A stretch of DNA of 64,000 bases from Thomasclavelia spiroformis (GCA_016901755.1 JACJKV010000007.1:1-64000); one strand, 5' to 3'; positions 37,087 to 46,958 are shown, counted from the first letter of the stretch. A program made the numbers and translations. Notes: generated from the letters alone by a model not told the origin.

Positions 37087-38862
37087 ATGCCAAGATTATC
37101 ATCAGAAAAAATCAATGAAATTCGTCAAAGTGTTGATATTGTTGATGTCATTGGCAATTATCTGTCTTTAGAAAAAAAAGGAAGAAACTATGTCGCTATC
37201 TGTCCTTTTCATGATGATACTGACCCTTCACTGACTATTTCACCAGAGAAACAGATTTATATGTGTTTTGTCTGTCATCATGGGGGCAATGTTTTTCGCT
37301 TTCTGCAGGATTATTTAAAAATTTCGTTTATGGAAGCAGTCAAGATCGTTGCGGACATGGGACATGTCGATCTTGGAGACTATACTTTTAGTCAGGAACA
37401 TCATCATGTCGATCAGGAAACTGAATCACTGTATCAGATGTATGATGAGGCTAATCGTATTTATCGTCATTTTTTAGGAACCAAGCCAGCCATTATGGCC
37501 AAAGATTATCTGCATGACCGCGGGATTACACAGGATATTATTGACCGTTTTGAAATAGGTTATGCACCCAATCAGAATATTCTGCTGCCGGCCTTTGAAA
37601 AATCAGGCTTTTCCAAGATGCAGGCCTATGCATCTGGTCTGGTAATAGAATCGAAAGTGGGCTATGACCGTTATCGTGACCGTATCATGTTTCCTTTGCA
37701 CAACAGCGAAGGAAGAGTTGTCGCCTTTTCAGGAAGAATTTACCAGCAAAATCTACAGGAAGCAAAATATATCAATTCACCTGAATCGAAGATCTTTATA
37801 AAGGGGGAAGTCCTTTATAATTATCATCGTATCAAAGATCAGGTAAGAGAAAAAGGAAGCATCATCATCCTCGAAGGATTTATGGATGTAATAGCATTAT
37901 ACAAAGCAGGAATTGAAAATACTGTCGCAATTATGGGTACAGCTTTGACTTTAGCGCATATGACGATGCTCAAACGTATTACTAAAAATGTCGTTTTATG
38001 TTTGGATGGTGATCAGGCTGGACAGAATGCAATGATCAAATGTGTTGATGCTTTGTATGATCAGGGTTTTCATGTATCAATTGTCGTGATACCCCAGGGT
38101 ATGGATCCAGATGAGTTTTTAAACGCTAAGGGTCAGGATGAACTGGTGGCACTGTTTGACCGTCCAGTCAGTCTGATTGAGTTTAAAATGAATTATTATT
38201 ATCAAAGGATCAATACCGATAATTATGAAGACAGAAAACAGTATTTAAATTCAATGGTTGAAATGATCAATGGACTTCATGATGAAGTTGATAAAGCTTA
38301 CTACAGTGAGCTGCTGGAAAAAAGATCCGGTTTTTCCAAAGAACTGATCCAAAGGCTGCTGCATCAAAGCAAACCGGTTGTACCAGTTAAACCAGCCTAT
38401 TCAGCCATGACCTATAAAAAATCACACCGTTTAATTGATAAATATCAAAAAGCGGAAAGAGAACTGCTCTATTTTATGATGCAGGATAAAAAGTATGCCA
38501 TGCTTTATGAAGCTAAAGCTGGATATATGTTTGATCATATTCATCGTATCATCGCTTCTTATATCGTGGATTATTATCGTCAGTATGTAGTTTTAGAGGT
38601 AGCAGATCTGATCAGTCAGATTCAGGATGAAAAGATTGTCAAGACAATTCTGGATATTGCTTCTTTGAATCTGCCGGAATTAGAAGATAATCAGGCTATC
38701 TATGATTATATTGATACGATCAAAGAAAAGATGAAAAAAGAAAGGGTCAAACAGCTAGAAGAAGATTTGGTGAATACCTTTGATGATATTCAGAAATCTA
38801 AAATTGCTATGGAAATAATTGAACTCAAAAAAGAAATCGACGCATTAAGAGAGAAGGAGTAG
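37087..38862 (+). CDS. dnaG: DNA primase DnaG
   Basis: 591 aa. CHC2 zinc finger (CPFHDDTDPS ... CFVCHHGG), TOPRIM domain with IILEGFMDVIAL and CLDGDQAG, and a C-terminal helicase-interaction region. It makes primers at the replication fork. 15 bp after glyS and 3 bp before rpoD. Confidence 0.97.
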   Translation: MPRLSSEKINEIRQSVDIVDVIGNYLSLEKKGRNYVAICPFHDDTDPSLTISPEKQIYMCFVCHHGGNVFRFLQDYLKISFMEAVKIVADMGHVDLGDYTFSQEHHHVDQETESLYQMYDEANRIYRHFLGTKPAIMAKDYLHDRGITQDIIDRFEIGYAPNQNILLPAFEKSGFSKMQAYASGLVIESKVGYDRYRDRIMFPLHNSEGRVVAFSGRIYQQNLQEAKYINSPESKIFIKGEVLYNYHRIKDQVREKGSIIILEGFMDVIALYKAGIENTVAIMGTALTLAHMTMLKRITKNVVLCLDGDQAGQNAMIKCVDALYDQGFHVSIVVIPQGMDPDEFLNAKGQDELVALFDRPVSLIEFKMNYYYQRINTDNYEDRKQYLNSMVEMINGLHDEVDKAYYSELLEKRSGFSKELIQRLLHQSKPVVPVKPAYSAMTYKKSHRLIDKYQKAERELLYFMMQDKKYAMLYEAKAGYMFDHIHRIIASYIVDYYRQYVVLEVADLISQIQDEKIVKTILDIASLNLPELEDNQAIYDYIDTIKEKMKKERVKQLEEDLVNTFDDIQKSKIAMEIIELKKEIDALREKE

Positions 38863-38865
38863 AAT

Positions 38866-40110
38866 ATGGCAAAGAAAAAAGTACAAGCAGTTACATTTGA
38901 AGATTTAAAAACATTAGTCGTTAATGAAGCAAAAGCAAATAATAATACTTTATCACAAGATCAGATTGATGAATATCTGACAAATTATGATCTAAGTGAT
39001 GAACTGGCAGAAGAACTGCTGGATTATATTTCACAAAATGATGTCACGATTTCTGATGATGGATTAGATTCTTTGGATATTGATGACGATTTACTGTTAT
39101 CTGGAGTTTCTGATTTAGATGTTGATCTGGATGTTGATGATGTCATGGATGATGATGATACTCCTGATCTTGATTTTGATGGTGATTTCGACATGATGAC
39201 CGGTGATACATTGCATATGTATCAGGAACATGAAGAAGATAAAGAATTAGATAGCAATCAGTTAGGAAGCAATGTTAAGATCAATGATCCAGTCAAAATG
39301 TATCTTAAAGAAATCGGACGAGTAGAATTACTGAATCATGAACAGGAAATTGATTTAGCGAAACGTATTTTAGAAGGTGATGAAACAGCCAAAAAAGAAC
39401 TGGCTGCGGCTAACTTAAGACTGGTTGTTTCCATTGCCAAGAGATATGTAGGACGTGGAATGTTATTTTTAGATCTGATTCAGGAAGGAAATATGGGGCT
39501 GATCAAAGCAGTAGAAAAATTTGATTATACTAAAGGCTTCAAATTTTCGACTTATGCAACATGGTGGATCAGACAGGCCATTACCAGAGCAATTGCTGAT
39601 CAGGCCAGAACGATTCGTATTCCTGTACACATGGTAGAAACGATCAATAAACTGACAAGAATTCAAAGACAGCTCGTTCAGGAACTGGGAAGAGAACCAT
39701 CTGCTGAAGAAATTGCTGAAAAAATGGATGGTATGACACCTGAAAAAGTAAGAGAAATTCAGAAAATATCATTAGAACCAGTTTCACTGGAAACACCTAT
39801 TGGTGAAGAAGATGATTCGCATTTAGGAGATTTTATTGAAGATGAAGGTGCAATGTCTCCTGATGATTACGCGGCTAATGAGCTGTTAAAAGATGAACTG
39901 AATGATGTCTTGCTGGAATTGACTGACAGAGAAGAAAAAGTATTACGTTTAAGATTTGGTTTAGATGATGGCAGAACCCGTACTTTAGAAGAAGTAGGAA
40001 AAGAATTTAACGTTACACGTGAACGTATCAGACAGATTGAAGCTAAAGCTTTACGTAAGCTGAAACATCCATCTCGTTCTAAAAGATTAAAGGATTTCTT
40101 AAATAGATAA
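38866..40110 (+). CDS. rpoD: Primary sigma factor RpoD (SigA)
   Basis: 414 aa. Regions 1.2-4.2 are present: [19 protein letters not shown] (2.1-2.2), [20 protein letters not shown] (2.3-2.4), [14 protein letters not shown] (3.0) and the [20 protein letters not shown] helix-turn-helix (4.2). Before region 1.2, residues about 60-110 are extraordinarily Asp-rich ([15 protein letters not shown] and similar), well beyond the usual acidic region 1.1. Confidence 0.98.
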   Translation: MAKKKVQAVTFEDLKTLVVNEAKANNNTLSQDQIDEYLTNYDLSDELAEELLDYISQNDVTISDDGLDSLDIDDDLLLSGVSDLDVDLDVDDVMDDDDTPDLDFDGDFDMMTGDTLHMYQEHEEDKELDSNQLGSNVKINDPVKMYLKEIGRVELLNHEQEIDLAKRILEGDETAKKELAAANLRLVVSIAKRYVGRGMLFLDLIQEGNMGLIKAVEKFDYTKGFKFSTYATWWIRQAITRAIADQARTIRIPVHMVETINKLTRIQRQLVQELGREPSAEEIAEKMDGMTPEKVREIQKISLEPVSLETPIGEEDDSHLGDFIEDEGAMSPDDYAANELLKDELNDVLLELTDREEKVLRLRFGLDDGRTRTLEEVGKEFNVTRERIRQIEAKALRKLKHPSRSKRLKDFLNR

Positions 40111-40111
40111 G

Positions 40112-40801
40112 ATGAAACTGTCATATCGATTAAAACAGATTGCTGATTTGATCAGTAAATATAAAAATGGGGAAGTACTATCTGATATTGGCACTGATCA
40201 TGCCTATCTGCCTTGTTATCTGGTAGAGAATCATATTATTACTCAGGCTTATGCCTGTGAGGTAGCTAATGGTCCTTATCAGTCATCACTGGCAACCATT
40301 TCTCAGCATCAGCTGCAAGATCAGGTGATTGCCTTACTGGGTGATGGTCTAGATCCAATTAAAGATAAACAAAGCGACATGATCGTTATTGCTGGAATGG
40401 GAGCTTACCTGATCAGTGAGATCCTGGAGAAAAATTTCAACTGTCTTAAACAGGTCAAAGTGCTGTTTTTACAGCCTAATGCCAATAGTGATCATCTTAG
40501 AAAGTATCTTTTTGAACATGGTCTGATGATCATAGATGAAAAGATGGTGAAAGATGGTTATCATATCTATGAAATGATGGTTGTCTGTCATCAAATCGCA
40601 GATATGAAATATGATGAATATGATATTTTATTTGGTCCAGTTCTGAAACAGCATAAAGATTCTTTGTTTATTGAAAAATGGCAGCATCAAAAACATGTTT
40701 TTGAAAATATTATCAAGGATCTGGATGCTGATCATCCCCGATATATTGAATTAAGTCATAAAATAAAAATGATTGAGGTGGTATTAGATGAAAGCTTATG
40801 A
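40112..40801 (+). CDS. trmK: tRNA (adenine-22-N1)-methyltransferase TrmK
   Basis: 229 aa, Rossmann-fold SAM methyltransferase: VLSDIGTDHAYLPCYLV (motif I), IAGMGAYLISEIL and LQPNANSDHLRKYL. TrmK methylates A22 of tRNA in Gram-positives, and its gene follows rpoD, as in B. subtilis (yqfN). It overlaps the next gene by 14 nt. Confidence 0.93.
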   Translation: MKLSYRLKQIADLISKYKNGEVLSDIGTDHAYLPCYLVENHIITQAYACEVANGPYQSSLATISQHQLQDQVIALLGDGLDPIKDKQSDMIVIAGMGAYLISEILEKNFNCLKQVKVLFLQPNANSDHLRKYLFEHGLMIIDEKMVKDGYHIYEMMVVCHQIADMKYDEYDILFGPVLKQHKDSLFIEKWQHQKHVFENIIKDLDADHPRYIELSHKIKMIEVVLDESL

Positions 40802-41546
40802 AATCATGAATCATTTGGAAAGTTATTTTCCTTTGCATCTGCAAATGGATTTTGATAAATGCGGTTTGCAGATAGGAGATAAAAATCAGGAAATCGATCA
40901 GGTATTTGTAGCTTTGAATGCGGATAATGATACTCTACAGCAATGTATTGATCATCATTGTCAAATGCTAATCACTCATCATCCTTTTCTGCTGGAAAAA
41001 ATTGATAGCATTGATTTTCATCAGCATCAGGGAGCGTTCATTCAAAAAGCAATAGCCAATCATATCGTTGTCTATAGCTTACATACCTGTCTTGATCGTG
41101 GACAAAATGGGATTTCGATGAATGACTGGCTGATAGAAAAGCTCAATGTATCTGATATCGAATGTTATGATGAACTGCAGATTGGTAAAAAAGGACTGCT
41201 GAAACAGCCGATGACAGGAGCTGAATTTGTTCGTTATGTCAAAGAAGTCTTTGATTTACCAATGGTTAGATACAGTCATCTGGATGATAAAAAAATAGCT
41301 TCGGTAGCGATATGTGGTGGCAGTGCTGCTGATGATCTGGAAATCGTTAAAGATCAGGTTGACTGCTATATTACCGGTGATACAAAATACCGTCATGCCA
41401 AGTATGCAATCGATCATGATTGTCTGTTAATAGATGTGGGGCATCATTTAGAAGTTATTTTTGAAACAAAACTGCCAGAATTGCTGGCTGCTTTGCCTGT
41501 TAAGATCATAACTGCAGACAGTCAGGATTATTATTGTCTTATGTAA
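40788..41546 (+). CDS. Nif3-like dinuclear metal protein (YqfO)
   Basis: 252 aa, the short form lacking the inserted PII-like domain of Bacillus YqfO (about 370 aa). Metal-ligand motifs TLITHHPF-type (MLITHHPFLLEK) near the N-terminus and IDVGHHLEV near the C-terminus. Widely conserved; molecular role unresolved (linked to GTP cyclohydrolase-like activity in some species). Last gene of the glyS operon. Confidence 0.92.
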   Translation: MKAYEIMNHLESYFPLHLQMDFDKCGLQIGDKNQEIDQVFVALNADNDTLQQCIDHHCQMLITHHPFLLEKIDSIDFHQHQGAFIQKAIANHIVVYSLHTCLDRGQNGISMNDWLIEKLNVSDIECYDELQIGKKGLLKQPMTGAEFVRYVKEVFDLPMVRYSHLDDKKIASVAICGGSAADDLEIVKDQVDCYITGDTKYRHAKYAIDHDCLLIDVGHHLEVIFETKLPELLAALPVKIITADSQDYYCLM

Positions 41547-41571
41547 AACCATCAGTAATGATGGTTTTTTT
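41545..41571 (+). terminator. Terminator of the glyS-nif3 operon
   Basis: AAAACCATCA, GTAA loop, TGATGGTTTT and more T. Confidence 0.9.
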
Positions 41572-41627
41572 GTGCATCTCGACGGTTTTATGATAAACTA
41601 TATAAAAAGCTAAAAAAGGGGAGAAAG

Positions 41628-42443
41628 ATGATGATTAAACTGATAGCAACCGATATGGATGGAACGTTTTTAAATTCAGAAAAAGAATTTGATCCACGTT
41701 TTATCGATATCTTTCATGAATTAAATAAATTGGGCATTCGCTTTGTTGTAGCTAGCGGTCAACAGTATTATCGACTGTATCAGCGTTTTATGCCAATGAG
41801 CGAACAGATGTGTTTTATTGCTGAAAATGGAACTTATGTGGCGTTAGGCTCTCAAAAACTGTTCGCTAATGAAATTGAACGTGATTTTGTCAATCGTGCC
41901 ATTGAGGTCATTGAACATACACCACGCCTGGTAATGATCATGTGTGGGACCAAAAGTGCCTATATTGAAAATAAATACCGTTATTTAGAAGATGAAGTCA
42001 AGAAATATTACTGTATGTATGAATTTGTGGATTCATTGTCTGAAGTCGATGATGAAATTATCAAACTGGCTATTTATGATCCACAATATCATATTGAAGA
42101 ACTTTTAGATCAGGTAAAAGCGCAGCTGCCAGAACAGCTGAAGATCGTTACCAGTGGTAATGAATGGATGGATATAACGAATAAAGAAGCTAATAAAGGA
42201 TTGTCGATGATTTTTCTGGAAGAATATTTTGGTGTTCACGAAGATGAAGCGGTTGCTTTTGGTGATCAGATGAATGACTATGAACTGCTGCAAAGCGTTA
42301 AATACAGTTTTGCTATGGATAATGCTGTTGATGCCATCAAGGCCATTGCCTATGATACCGTACCTTCAAATATTGAACAGGGAGTTTTGATCAAACTGGA
42401 AGAAATCGTTCAAAATCATGGTGAAATTATTGAAAACAAATGA
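41628..42443 (+). CDS. Cof-type HAD phosphatase
   Basis: 271 aa. HAD motif I DMDGTFL, motif II in VASGQQ, and a late GDQMNDYELL (motif IV), with a C2-type cap of the Cof family between them. Cytoplasmic sugar-phosphate or flavin-related phosphatase; substrate not predictable. Behind AAGGGGAG, 21 bp upstream of a paralogue. Confidence 0.9.
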   Translation: MMIKLIATDMDGTFLNSEKEFDPRFIDIFHELNKLGIRFVVASGQQYYRLYQRFMPMSEQMCFIAENGTYVALGSQKLFANEIERDFVNRAIEVIEHTPRLVMIMCGTKSAYIENKYRYLEDEVKKYYCMYEFVDSLSEVDDEIIKLAIYDPQYHIEELLDQVKAQLPEQLKIVTSGNEWMDITNKEANKGLSMIFLEEYFGVHEDEAVAFGDQMNDYELLQSVKYSFAMDNAVDAIKAIAYDTVPSNIEQGVLIKLEEIVQNHGEIIENK

Positions 42444-42464
42444 TATAGACTGAAGGAGAGACCT

Positions 42465-43271
42465 ATGAAAAATATTATTTTTATGGATATCGATGGCACA
42501 CTGGTCAAACATATCGATGGACATGACTTTGTGCCAGAAAGTGCTAAAAATGCTATTAGTGAAACGAGAAAACGTGGGAATCTGGTCTATTTGTGTACCG
42601 GGAGATCACTGGCAGAAATAGGTGATTTACAGAATATTGGTTTTGATGGCATGATTGCTGGAGCAGGATGTTATATTGCCACTGATCAGGTTATTGCACA
42701 TCGTACCTTTTTACAGCAGGAAATAGAGGAGTTACTGTGGTTTTTGAATCAGCATCAGATCTGTTACTATTTAGAGTGTAACGATGGGCTTTACTGCTTA
42801 CAGCAGGCAAAAGAATTTATGATCAGGGAAATCTTTCATGGTCAAAGTGATGGTGATTTTATCAGTCTGCTTAAACCGCTTGTTAATTGTCCTTTGGATA
42901 AAGTGAATAAGATCTCGTTTATTTCTTTAAAACTGTCTTATGATGAAATCGAAAGACAGCTGCAGGAAAAATATCAGCTTGTCAGAGCATCATGGGGACC
43001 AGAATTTGACCAGGCTGGGGAAATAAGTCAAAAAGGAATCAATAAGGCAATGGCAATGCAAACATTGCTTAAACACCTGAATTTAGACGATATAAGGACA
43101 TTTGCGTTTGGTGACAGTATGAATGATCGTGAAATCTTTGAAAGTGTGGATGTAGCGATCGCAATGGGCAACAGTTCGCATGGGATTGAACAGTATGCGA
43201 ACTTTATTACTAAAGACGTTTTAGATGATGGTATTGCCTATGCCATGAAAAAATATCAGCTGATTGGTTAA
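42465..43271 (+). CDS. Cof-type HAD phosphatase
   Basis: 268 aa. Motif I DIDGTLV, LCTGRS (motif II), and FGDSMNDREIFE (motif IV). Same C2-cap family as its upstream neighbour but clearly diverged, so an old tandem pair and not a recent duplication. Behind GAAGGAGAG. Confidence 0.9.
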   Translation: MKNIIFMDIDGTLVKHIDGHDFVPESAKNAISETRKRGNLVYLCTGRSLAEIGDLQNIGFDGMIAGAGCYIATDQVIAHRTFLQQEIEELLWFLNQHQICYYLECNDGLYCLQQAKEFMIREIFHGQSDGDFISLLKPLVNCPLDKVNKISFISLKLSYDEIERQLQEKYQLVRASWGPEFDQAGEISQKGINKAMAMQTLLKHLNLDDIRTFAFGDSMNDREIFESVDVAIAMGNSSHGIEQYANFITKDVLDDGIAYAMKKYQLIG

Positions 43272-43342
43272 TTACAATTTCTGGCATATTTCTTTTTTGA
43301 GGTAACAGGAGTAAAATAAAACTATAGAAAGAAGATGAAAAA

Positions 43343-44680
43343 ATGAAAAATAACACCATTGATCTGACTCATGGCAGTATCGTCAAAGCCATTATTCTCT
43401 TTTCAATTCCTTTGCTGATTGGCAATCTGTTTCAGCAGCTGTATAATGCTGTAGATTCATATGTGGTAGGAAACTATGTTGGTACTAATGCTTTAGCGGC
43501 AGTTGGTGCCAGTACCCCGGTCATTAATATGCTGATTGGTTTTTTTATGGGAATTTCAACAGGTGCTGGGGTCGTTATCGCCCAGTATTTTGGTGCCGAA
43601 GATATTAAAAAAATGCGTCTGGCTATTCATAACAGCATGGCTTTGACCGTGGTATTAGGCATTGCTTTAACAATTATTGGGCTGATTTGTACTAATCCGC
43701 TTTTACAGGCTATTGGGGTTCCTTTAGAAGTGTTCAGTCAGGCCAGTCTGTATCTGGCGATTTATTTTTGGGGACTGATCTTTGTCATGATCTATAATAT
43801 GGGATCTGGAATCCTGCGTTCGGTTGGAGATTCAAAAAGACCGCTTTATTTTCTGATCTTTTCTTCAGCCGTTAATATTGTTCTTGATTTTCTGTTTGTC
43901 AAAGGATTTGGCTGGGGCGTAGCTGGAGCAGGATATGCCACCTTGATTGCGCAGGCTATTTCAGCTTTGATGGTCATGTATGTTTTAATGAAAACCAATG
44001 AAAATTATCAGCTGGTTTTAAGTGAAATCGGATTTAAGAAAGATATTTTGCTGAAAATCATTAAAATTGGTTTACCAACTGGTTTCCAGCAAAGCATCGT
44101 TTCTCTGTCGAATGTTATTGTTCAGTCATATATTAATGTTTATGGTTCTTCTGTTATCGCTGGATATTCAGTAACAATTAAAATTGATGGTTTTGTCAAT
44201 TTACCTTTACAGGCCTTTAATATGGCAGTCACTACTTTTGTAGGGCAGAATATCGGAGCTAAACAGTATGACAGAGTTAAGAAAGGAGCCTATATGACGA
44301 CTTTCCTGGCTATGCTCACGATTGGTATTTTTGTTATTTTGATGTACCTGTTCGGTCGTAATTTTATAGCTTTATTTAATCAGGAAAAAGCAGTGATCGA
44401 TGCGGGAAGATTAATGCAGCTGGTATTCTTGCCATTTTACATATTCCTACCAATCAATCAGGTCATCAATGGGGTTTTAAGAGGTGCTGGACGTTCTTCA
44501 GTTCCAATGTATGTCATGGTTTTTTCATTCGTTGTTTTAAGACAGATTTATCTTTTTATCGTTACCAGATTTACCAGCAATATTGGCTATGTTTTCTTTG
44601 GCTGGCCAGTAACCTGGATCGTCTGCAGTATCATTTTTATCTTTTATTTTTTCAAAGTGGACTGGTTACCAGAAACGTAA
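43343..44680 (+). CDS. MATE family efflux transporter
   Basis: 445 aa with 12 hydrophobic segments. MATE signatures: SIPLLIGNLFQQLYNAVDSYVVGNYVG at the start and FVGQNIGAKQYDRVKKG mid-protein. NorM/DinF-like branch. It exports cationic compounds using Na+ or H+. The ribosome site is weak (AAAGAAG). Confidence 0.92.
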   Translation: MKNNTIDLTHGSIVKAIILFSIPLLIGNLFQQLYNAVDSYVVGNYVGTNALAAVGASTPVINMLIGFFMGISTGAGVVIAQYFGAEDIKKMRLAIHNSMALTVVLGIALTIIGLICTNPLLQAIGVPLEVFSQASLYLAIYFWGLIFVMIYNMGSGILRSVGDSKRPLYFLIFSSAVNIVLDFLFVKGFGWGVAGAGYATLIAQAISALMVMYVLMKTNENYQLVLSEIGFKKDILLKIIKIGLPTGFQQSIVSLSNVIVQSYINVYGSSVIAGYSVTIKIDGFVNLPLQAFNMAVTTFVGQNIGAKQYDRVKKGAYMTTFLAMLTIGIFVILMYLFGRNFIALFNQEKAVIDAGRLMQLVFLPFYIFLPINQVINGVLRGAGRSSVPMYVMVFSFVVLRQIYLFIVTRFTSNIGYVFFGWPVTWIVCSIIFIFYFFKVDWLPET

Positions 44681-44704
44681 AACGGATAGCTTAGCTATCC
44701 GTTT
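44680..44704. terminator. Bidirectional terminator between MATE gene and ispH
   Basis: AAACGGATAGC, TTA, GCTATCCGTTT: a near-perfect palindrome shared by two convergent genes, touching both stop codons. Confidence 0.75.
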
Positions 44705-45617
44705 ATAGTATTCTGTCTTTTTCAATGACAGGTTTAATATAAGTTGCAGGATCGTTTTCATCAAATTGTGTTAAAAAAGCGATGATCTGATTTGTCAGAT
44801 AGGTTGGTGTTGAAGCCCCAGAACTGATTGCAGCATACTGTTTTCCTTGAAGCCATTCAAGCTGCAGTTCATCGATGCTTTCAATCATATAGACATCACA
44901 ATGATGTGTTTTTTTAGCAATCGCAGACAGTTTTTGGGTATTGTTGGAATGTGGATCACCAACGATAATGATGATATCAACATCCTGATCGATATTTTTA
45001 ATAGCTTCCTGACGGATCTTTGTAGCTGTGCAGGTTTCTTTTTCGATTTCGATATTGGGCAATACTGTTTTGGCATACTCACAAAGCTCATAAACATCAT
45101 AAAGTGACATCGTGGTCTGATTGGTTATTACATATTTTTGATTTTTGGCCATCTGATCGATGTCTGCTTTGGATGTGATCAGGTGCACTTTTTGAGAATC
45201 AATAGATAATGCACCTTCGGCTTCAGGATGACCGTTTTTACCAATATATAAGACTTCATAGCCCTGCTGCAGTTTAGCTTTGATCAGTTCATGCGTTTTA
45301 ATGACATCAAGACATGAAGCATCGATCACTTCTAAACCTTTATTACGGGCTTTGTCAAAAACTTCCTGACTGGCACCATGAGCAGTAATAATGACTTTTC
45401 CCTGACTGATTTCATCTAACAGTTCCAGTCGGGTTTTGCCTTTTCCTTCAACTGTGTGGATTCCTATTTCTTTTAAGGCATTGACGATATACTGATTATG
45501 GACGATCATTCCTAAAATATATACAGGAACTTCGCTGTCAGCATTGTTTTTGGCAATATTGATTGCTCTGACAACACCTTTACAGTAACCTCGGGGAGTT
45601 ACACCTAATACTTTCAT
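44703..45617 (-). CDS. ispH: 4-Hydroxy-3-methylbut-2-enyl diphosphate reductase IspH
   Basis: 304 aa. Iron-sulfur cysteines in PRGYCKGV, DASCLDV and ETCTATKIRQ; the catalytic Glu lies in TNQTTMS-type surroundings. Last step of the MEP isoprenoid pathway; ispG is also in the window (49565). Translation probably depends on the upstream gene because a hairpin covers its ribosome site. Confidence 0.96.
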   Translation of the reverse strand: MKVLGVTPRGYCKGVVRAINIAKNNADSEVPVYILGMIVHNQYIVNALKEIGIHTVEGKGKTRLELLDEISQGKVIITAHGASQEVFDKARNKGLEVIDASCLDVIKTHELIKAKLQQGYEVLYIGKNGHPEAEGALSIDSQKVHLITSKADIDQMAKNQKYVITNQTTMSLYDVYELCEYAKTVLPNIEIEKETCTATKIRQEAIKNIDQDVDIIIIVGDPHSNNTQKLSAIAKKTHHCDVYMIESIDELQLEWLQGKQYAAISSGASTPTYLTNQIIAFLTQFDENDPATYIKPVIEKDRIL

Positions 45618-45640
45618 ATAATCACCTCAAGGTGATTATA
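45617..45640 (-). promoter_or_regulatory. Hairpin over the ispH ribosome-binding site
   Basis: On the minus strand TATAATCACCT, TG, AGGTGATTATA is a perfect 11-bp palindrome. The right arm holds the ispH Shine-Dalgarno AGGTGAT and abuts its ATG. The left arm holds the TAA stop of the upstream gene. A ribosome stopping there would open the stem, suggesting translational coupling. Confidence 0.6.
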
Positions 45641-45935
45641 CCATATTCTGAAATAATTCTTCATCATCCTTTTGAATTGGATGAATCTGTTTTTCTACAT
45701 CATCGACATCAATATCATCAATGTTTTTCATAGCTTTGATGATGGCGAGACCATTTCTGGTATTATCGATCAGTGGTTTGACCTGGTAAATAATAGGAAT
45801 CAGCTGATTAGCTACCTGAATGCCTTTAAGTGTCGTATTGAGCGTTTTCTGAATATAAAAACGCATTGGTGGACGCTGATAGGGAAAATAGGGATCAGCG
45901 GACATCATTTCACTGTAATTATAAAATGGATACAT
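45636..45935 (-). CDS. YqfQ/VrrA-like small protein
   Basis: 99 aa. A Pro/Tyr-rich start (MYPFYNYSEMM...PYFPYQRPP) is followed by an amphipathic helix (TLNTTLKGIQVANQLIPII...VKPLIDNTRN), the pattern of YqfQ/YppG-type proteins. In B. subtilis yqfQ is next to ispH (yqfP) and cshB (yqfR), as here. Acidic tail. Function unknown. Ribosome site AGGTGA. Confidence 0.6.
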   Translation of the reverse strand: MYPFYNYSEMMSADPYFPYQRPPMRFYIQKTLNTTLKGIQVANQLIPIIYQVKPLIDNTRNGLAIIKAMKNIDDIDVDDVEKQIHPIQKDDEELFQNMV

Positions 45936-46026
45936 AAAATCACCTGTTATATCATATGTTAAAAGATATTATTGGTGATTGTTTAAAACATAAAAAAAGA
46001 GTAAAATAGATATCAGGGTGATAACA

Positions 46027-46431
46027 ATGATAAAAATATTACTATGCTGTGGTGGAGGATTTTCATCAAGTGCAATAGCAGTAAGAATGCAAAAAGAAAT
46101 CAAAGAACGAAACTTACAAGACCGTTACAGCATTACTTTTTTGCCATTTGGTTTAGGCTTGAAACGACTGGATGAATTTGATGTCGTGATTTTATGTCCA
46201 CATCTTAAAGTAGAGCTGGACAAAGCAAAAAAGAAGATGAAAATTGATAAGCCAATGTATCTGCTGCCACCTAAAATGTATGGTTTGATGAAGTTCGAGG
46301 AAATCGTTGTGGATGTTGAAGATGTCATAGACATGTATCAGCAAAATCCAACGGTTCCAGTTCATTTTCCTGGCGAAGACAATCTTTTAAGAATTACCAG
46401 AGGTGTTGCTTATCGCCATTTTAAAAAGTAA
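46027..46431 (+). CDS. Stand-alone PTS IIB protein (lactose/cellobiose type)
   Basis: 134 aa from ATG 46027 behind AGGGTGA. The phosphocysteine loop is visible as LLCCGGGFSSSAIA near the N-terminus, matching the C-x-x-G-x-S-[ST]-S loop of cellobiose-type IIB. The chain is longer than the usual IIB (about 100 aa), with a C-terminal extension from residue 95. No IIA or IIC gene lies nearby, so partners are elsewhere or the protein is regulatory. Confidence 0.75.
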   Translation: MIKILLCCGGGFSSSAIAVRMQKEIKERNLQDRYSITFLPFGLGLKRLDEFDVVILCPHLKVELDKAKKKMKIDKPMYLLPPKMYGLMKFEEIVVDVEDVIDMYQQNPTVPVHFPGEDNLLRITRGVAYRHFKK

Positions 46432-46439
46432 AGATGTCA

Positions 46440-46468
46440 TTCACCAACTGCAGAAAAGAGAGTATAAT
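46440..46468 (+). promoter_or_regulatory. Promoter of the flavin-reductase-like gene
   Basis: -35 TTCACC, 17-bp spacer, perfect -10 TATAAT, 17 bp before the start codon. Confidence 0.65.
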
Positions 46469-46485
46469 AAAAAGGGGTGAGTATA

Positions 46486-46953
46486 ATGAAAAGATTAACA
46501 GCCAATATGTTTAATGATGATTGGGCTCTGGTCACTGCTGGAAATAAAGATCATTATAATATGATGACCATTTCATGGGGTGCCATGGGAACGATCTGGG
46601 GCAAATCAGTTTTGACGATTTATGTCAAACCATGTCGCTATACCTACGAATTTCTAGAAAATAACGATTATTTTGTCGTTTCATTCTTTGATCAGGATTA
46701 TAAAAAAGATCTGGGTATTTTAGGAAGTCATTCTGGTAGAAATGAAGACAAATTAGCTTTGACATCATTACAGCCAGAAGTTATTGAACATGGAATAACT
46801 TATAAACAGGCTAAAATGACTGTTGTCTGCAAAAAAATTTATGGACAGCATTTAGATGGGGCAAATATTCCTGATGAAGCGCAAAGCTATTATGTTAATG
46901 AACCAGTACACAAAATGTATATTGGTGAAGTCGTTAAAATTATAGAAAAATAA
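46486..46953 (+). CDS. Flavin reductase-like (FMN-binding) domain protein
   Basis: 155 aa from ATG 46486 behind AAAGGGG. Split-barrel FMN fold: MTISWGAMGTIWGKSVLTIYVKPCRYTYEFLE matches the FMN-binding loop of the flavin reductase-like family. Typical of a small cytoplasmic FMN protein; substrate unknown. Confidence 0.85.
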   Translation: MKRLTANMFNDDWALVTAGNKDHYNMMTISWGAMGTIWGKSVLTIYVKPCRYTYEFLENNDYFVVSFFDQDYKKDLGILGSHSGRNEDKLALTSLQPEVIEHGITYKQAKMTVVCKKIYGQHLDGANIPDEAQSYYVNEPVHKMYIGEVVKIIEK

Positions 46954-46958
46954 TGGGG

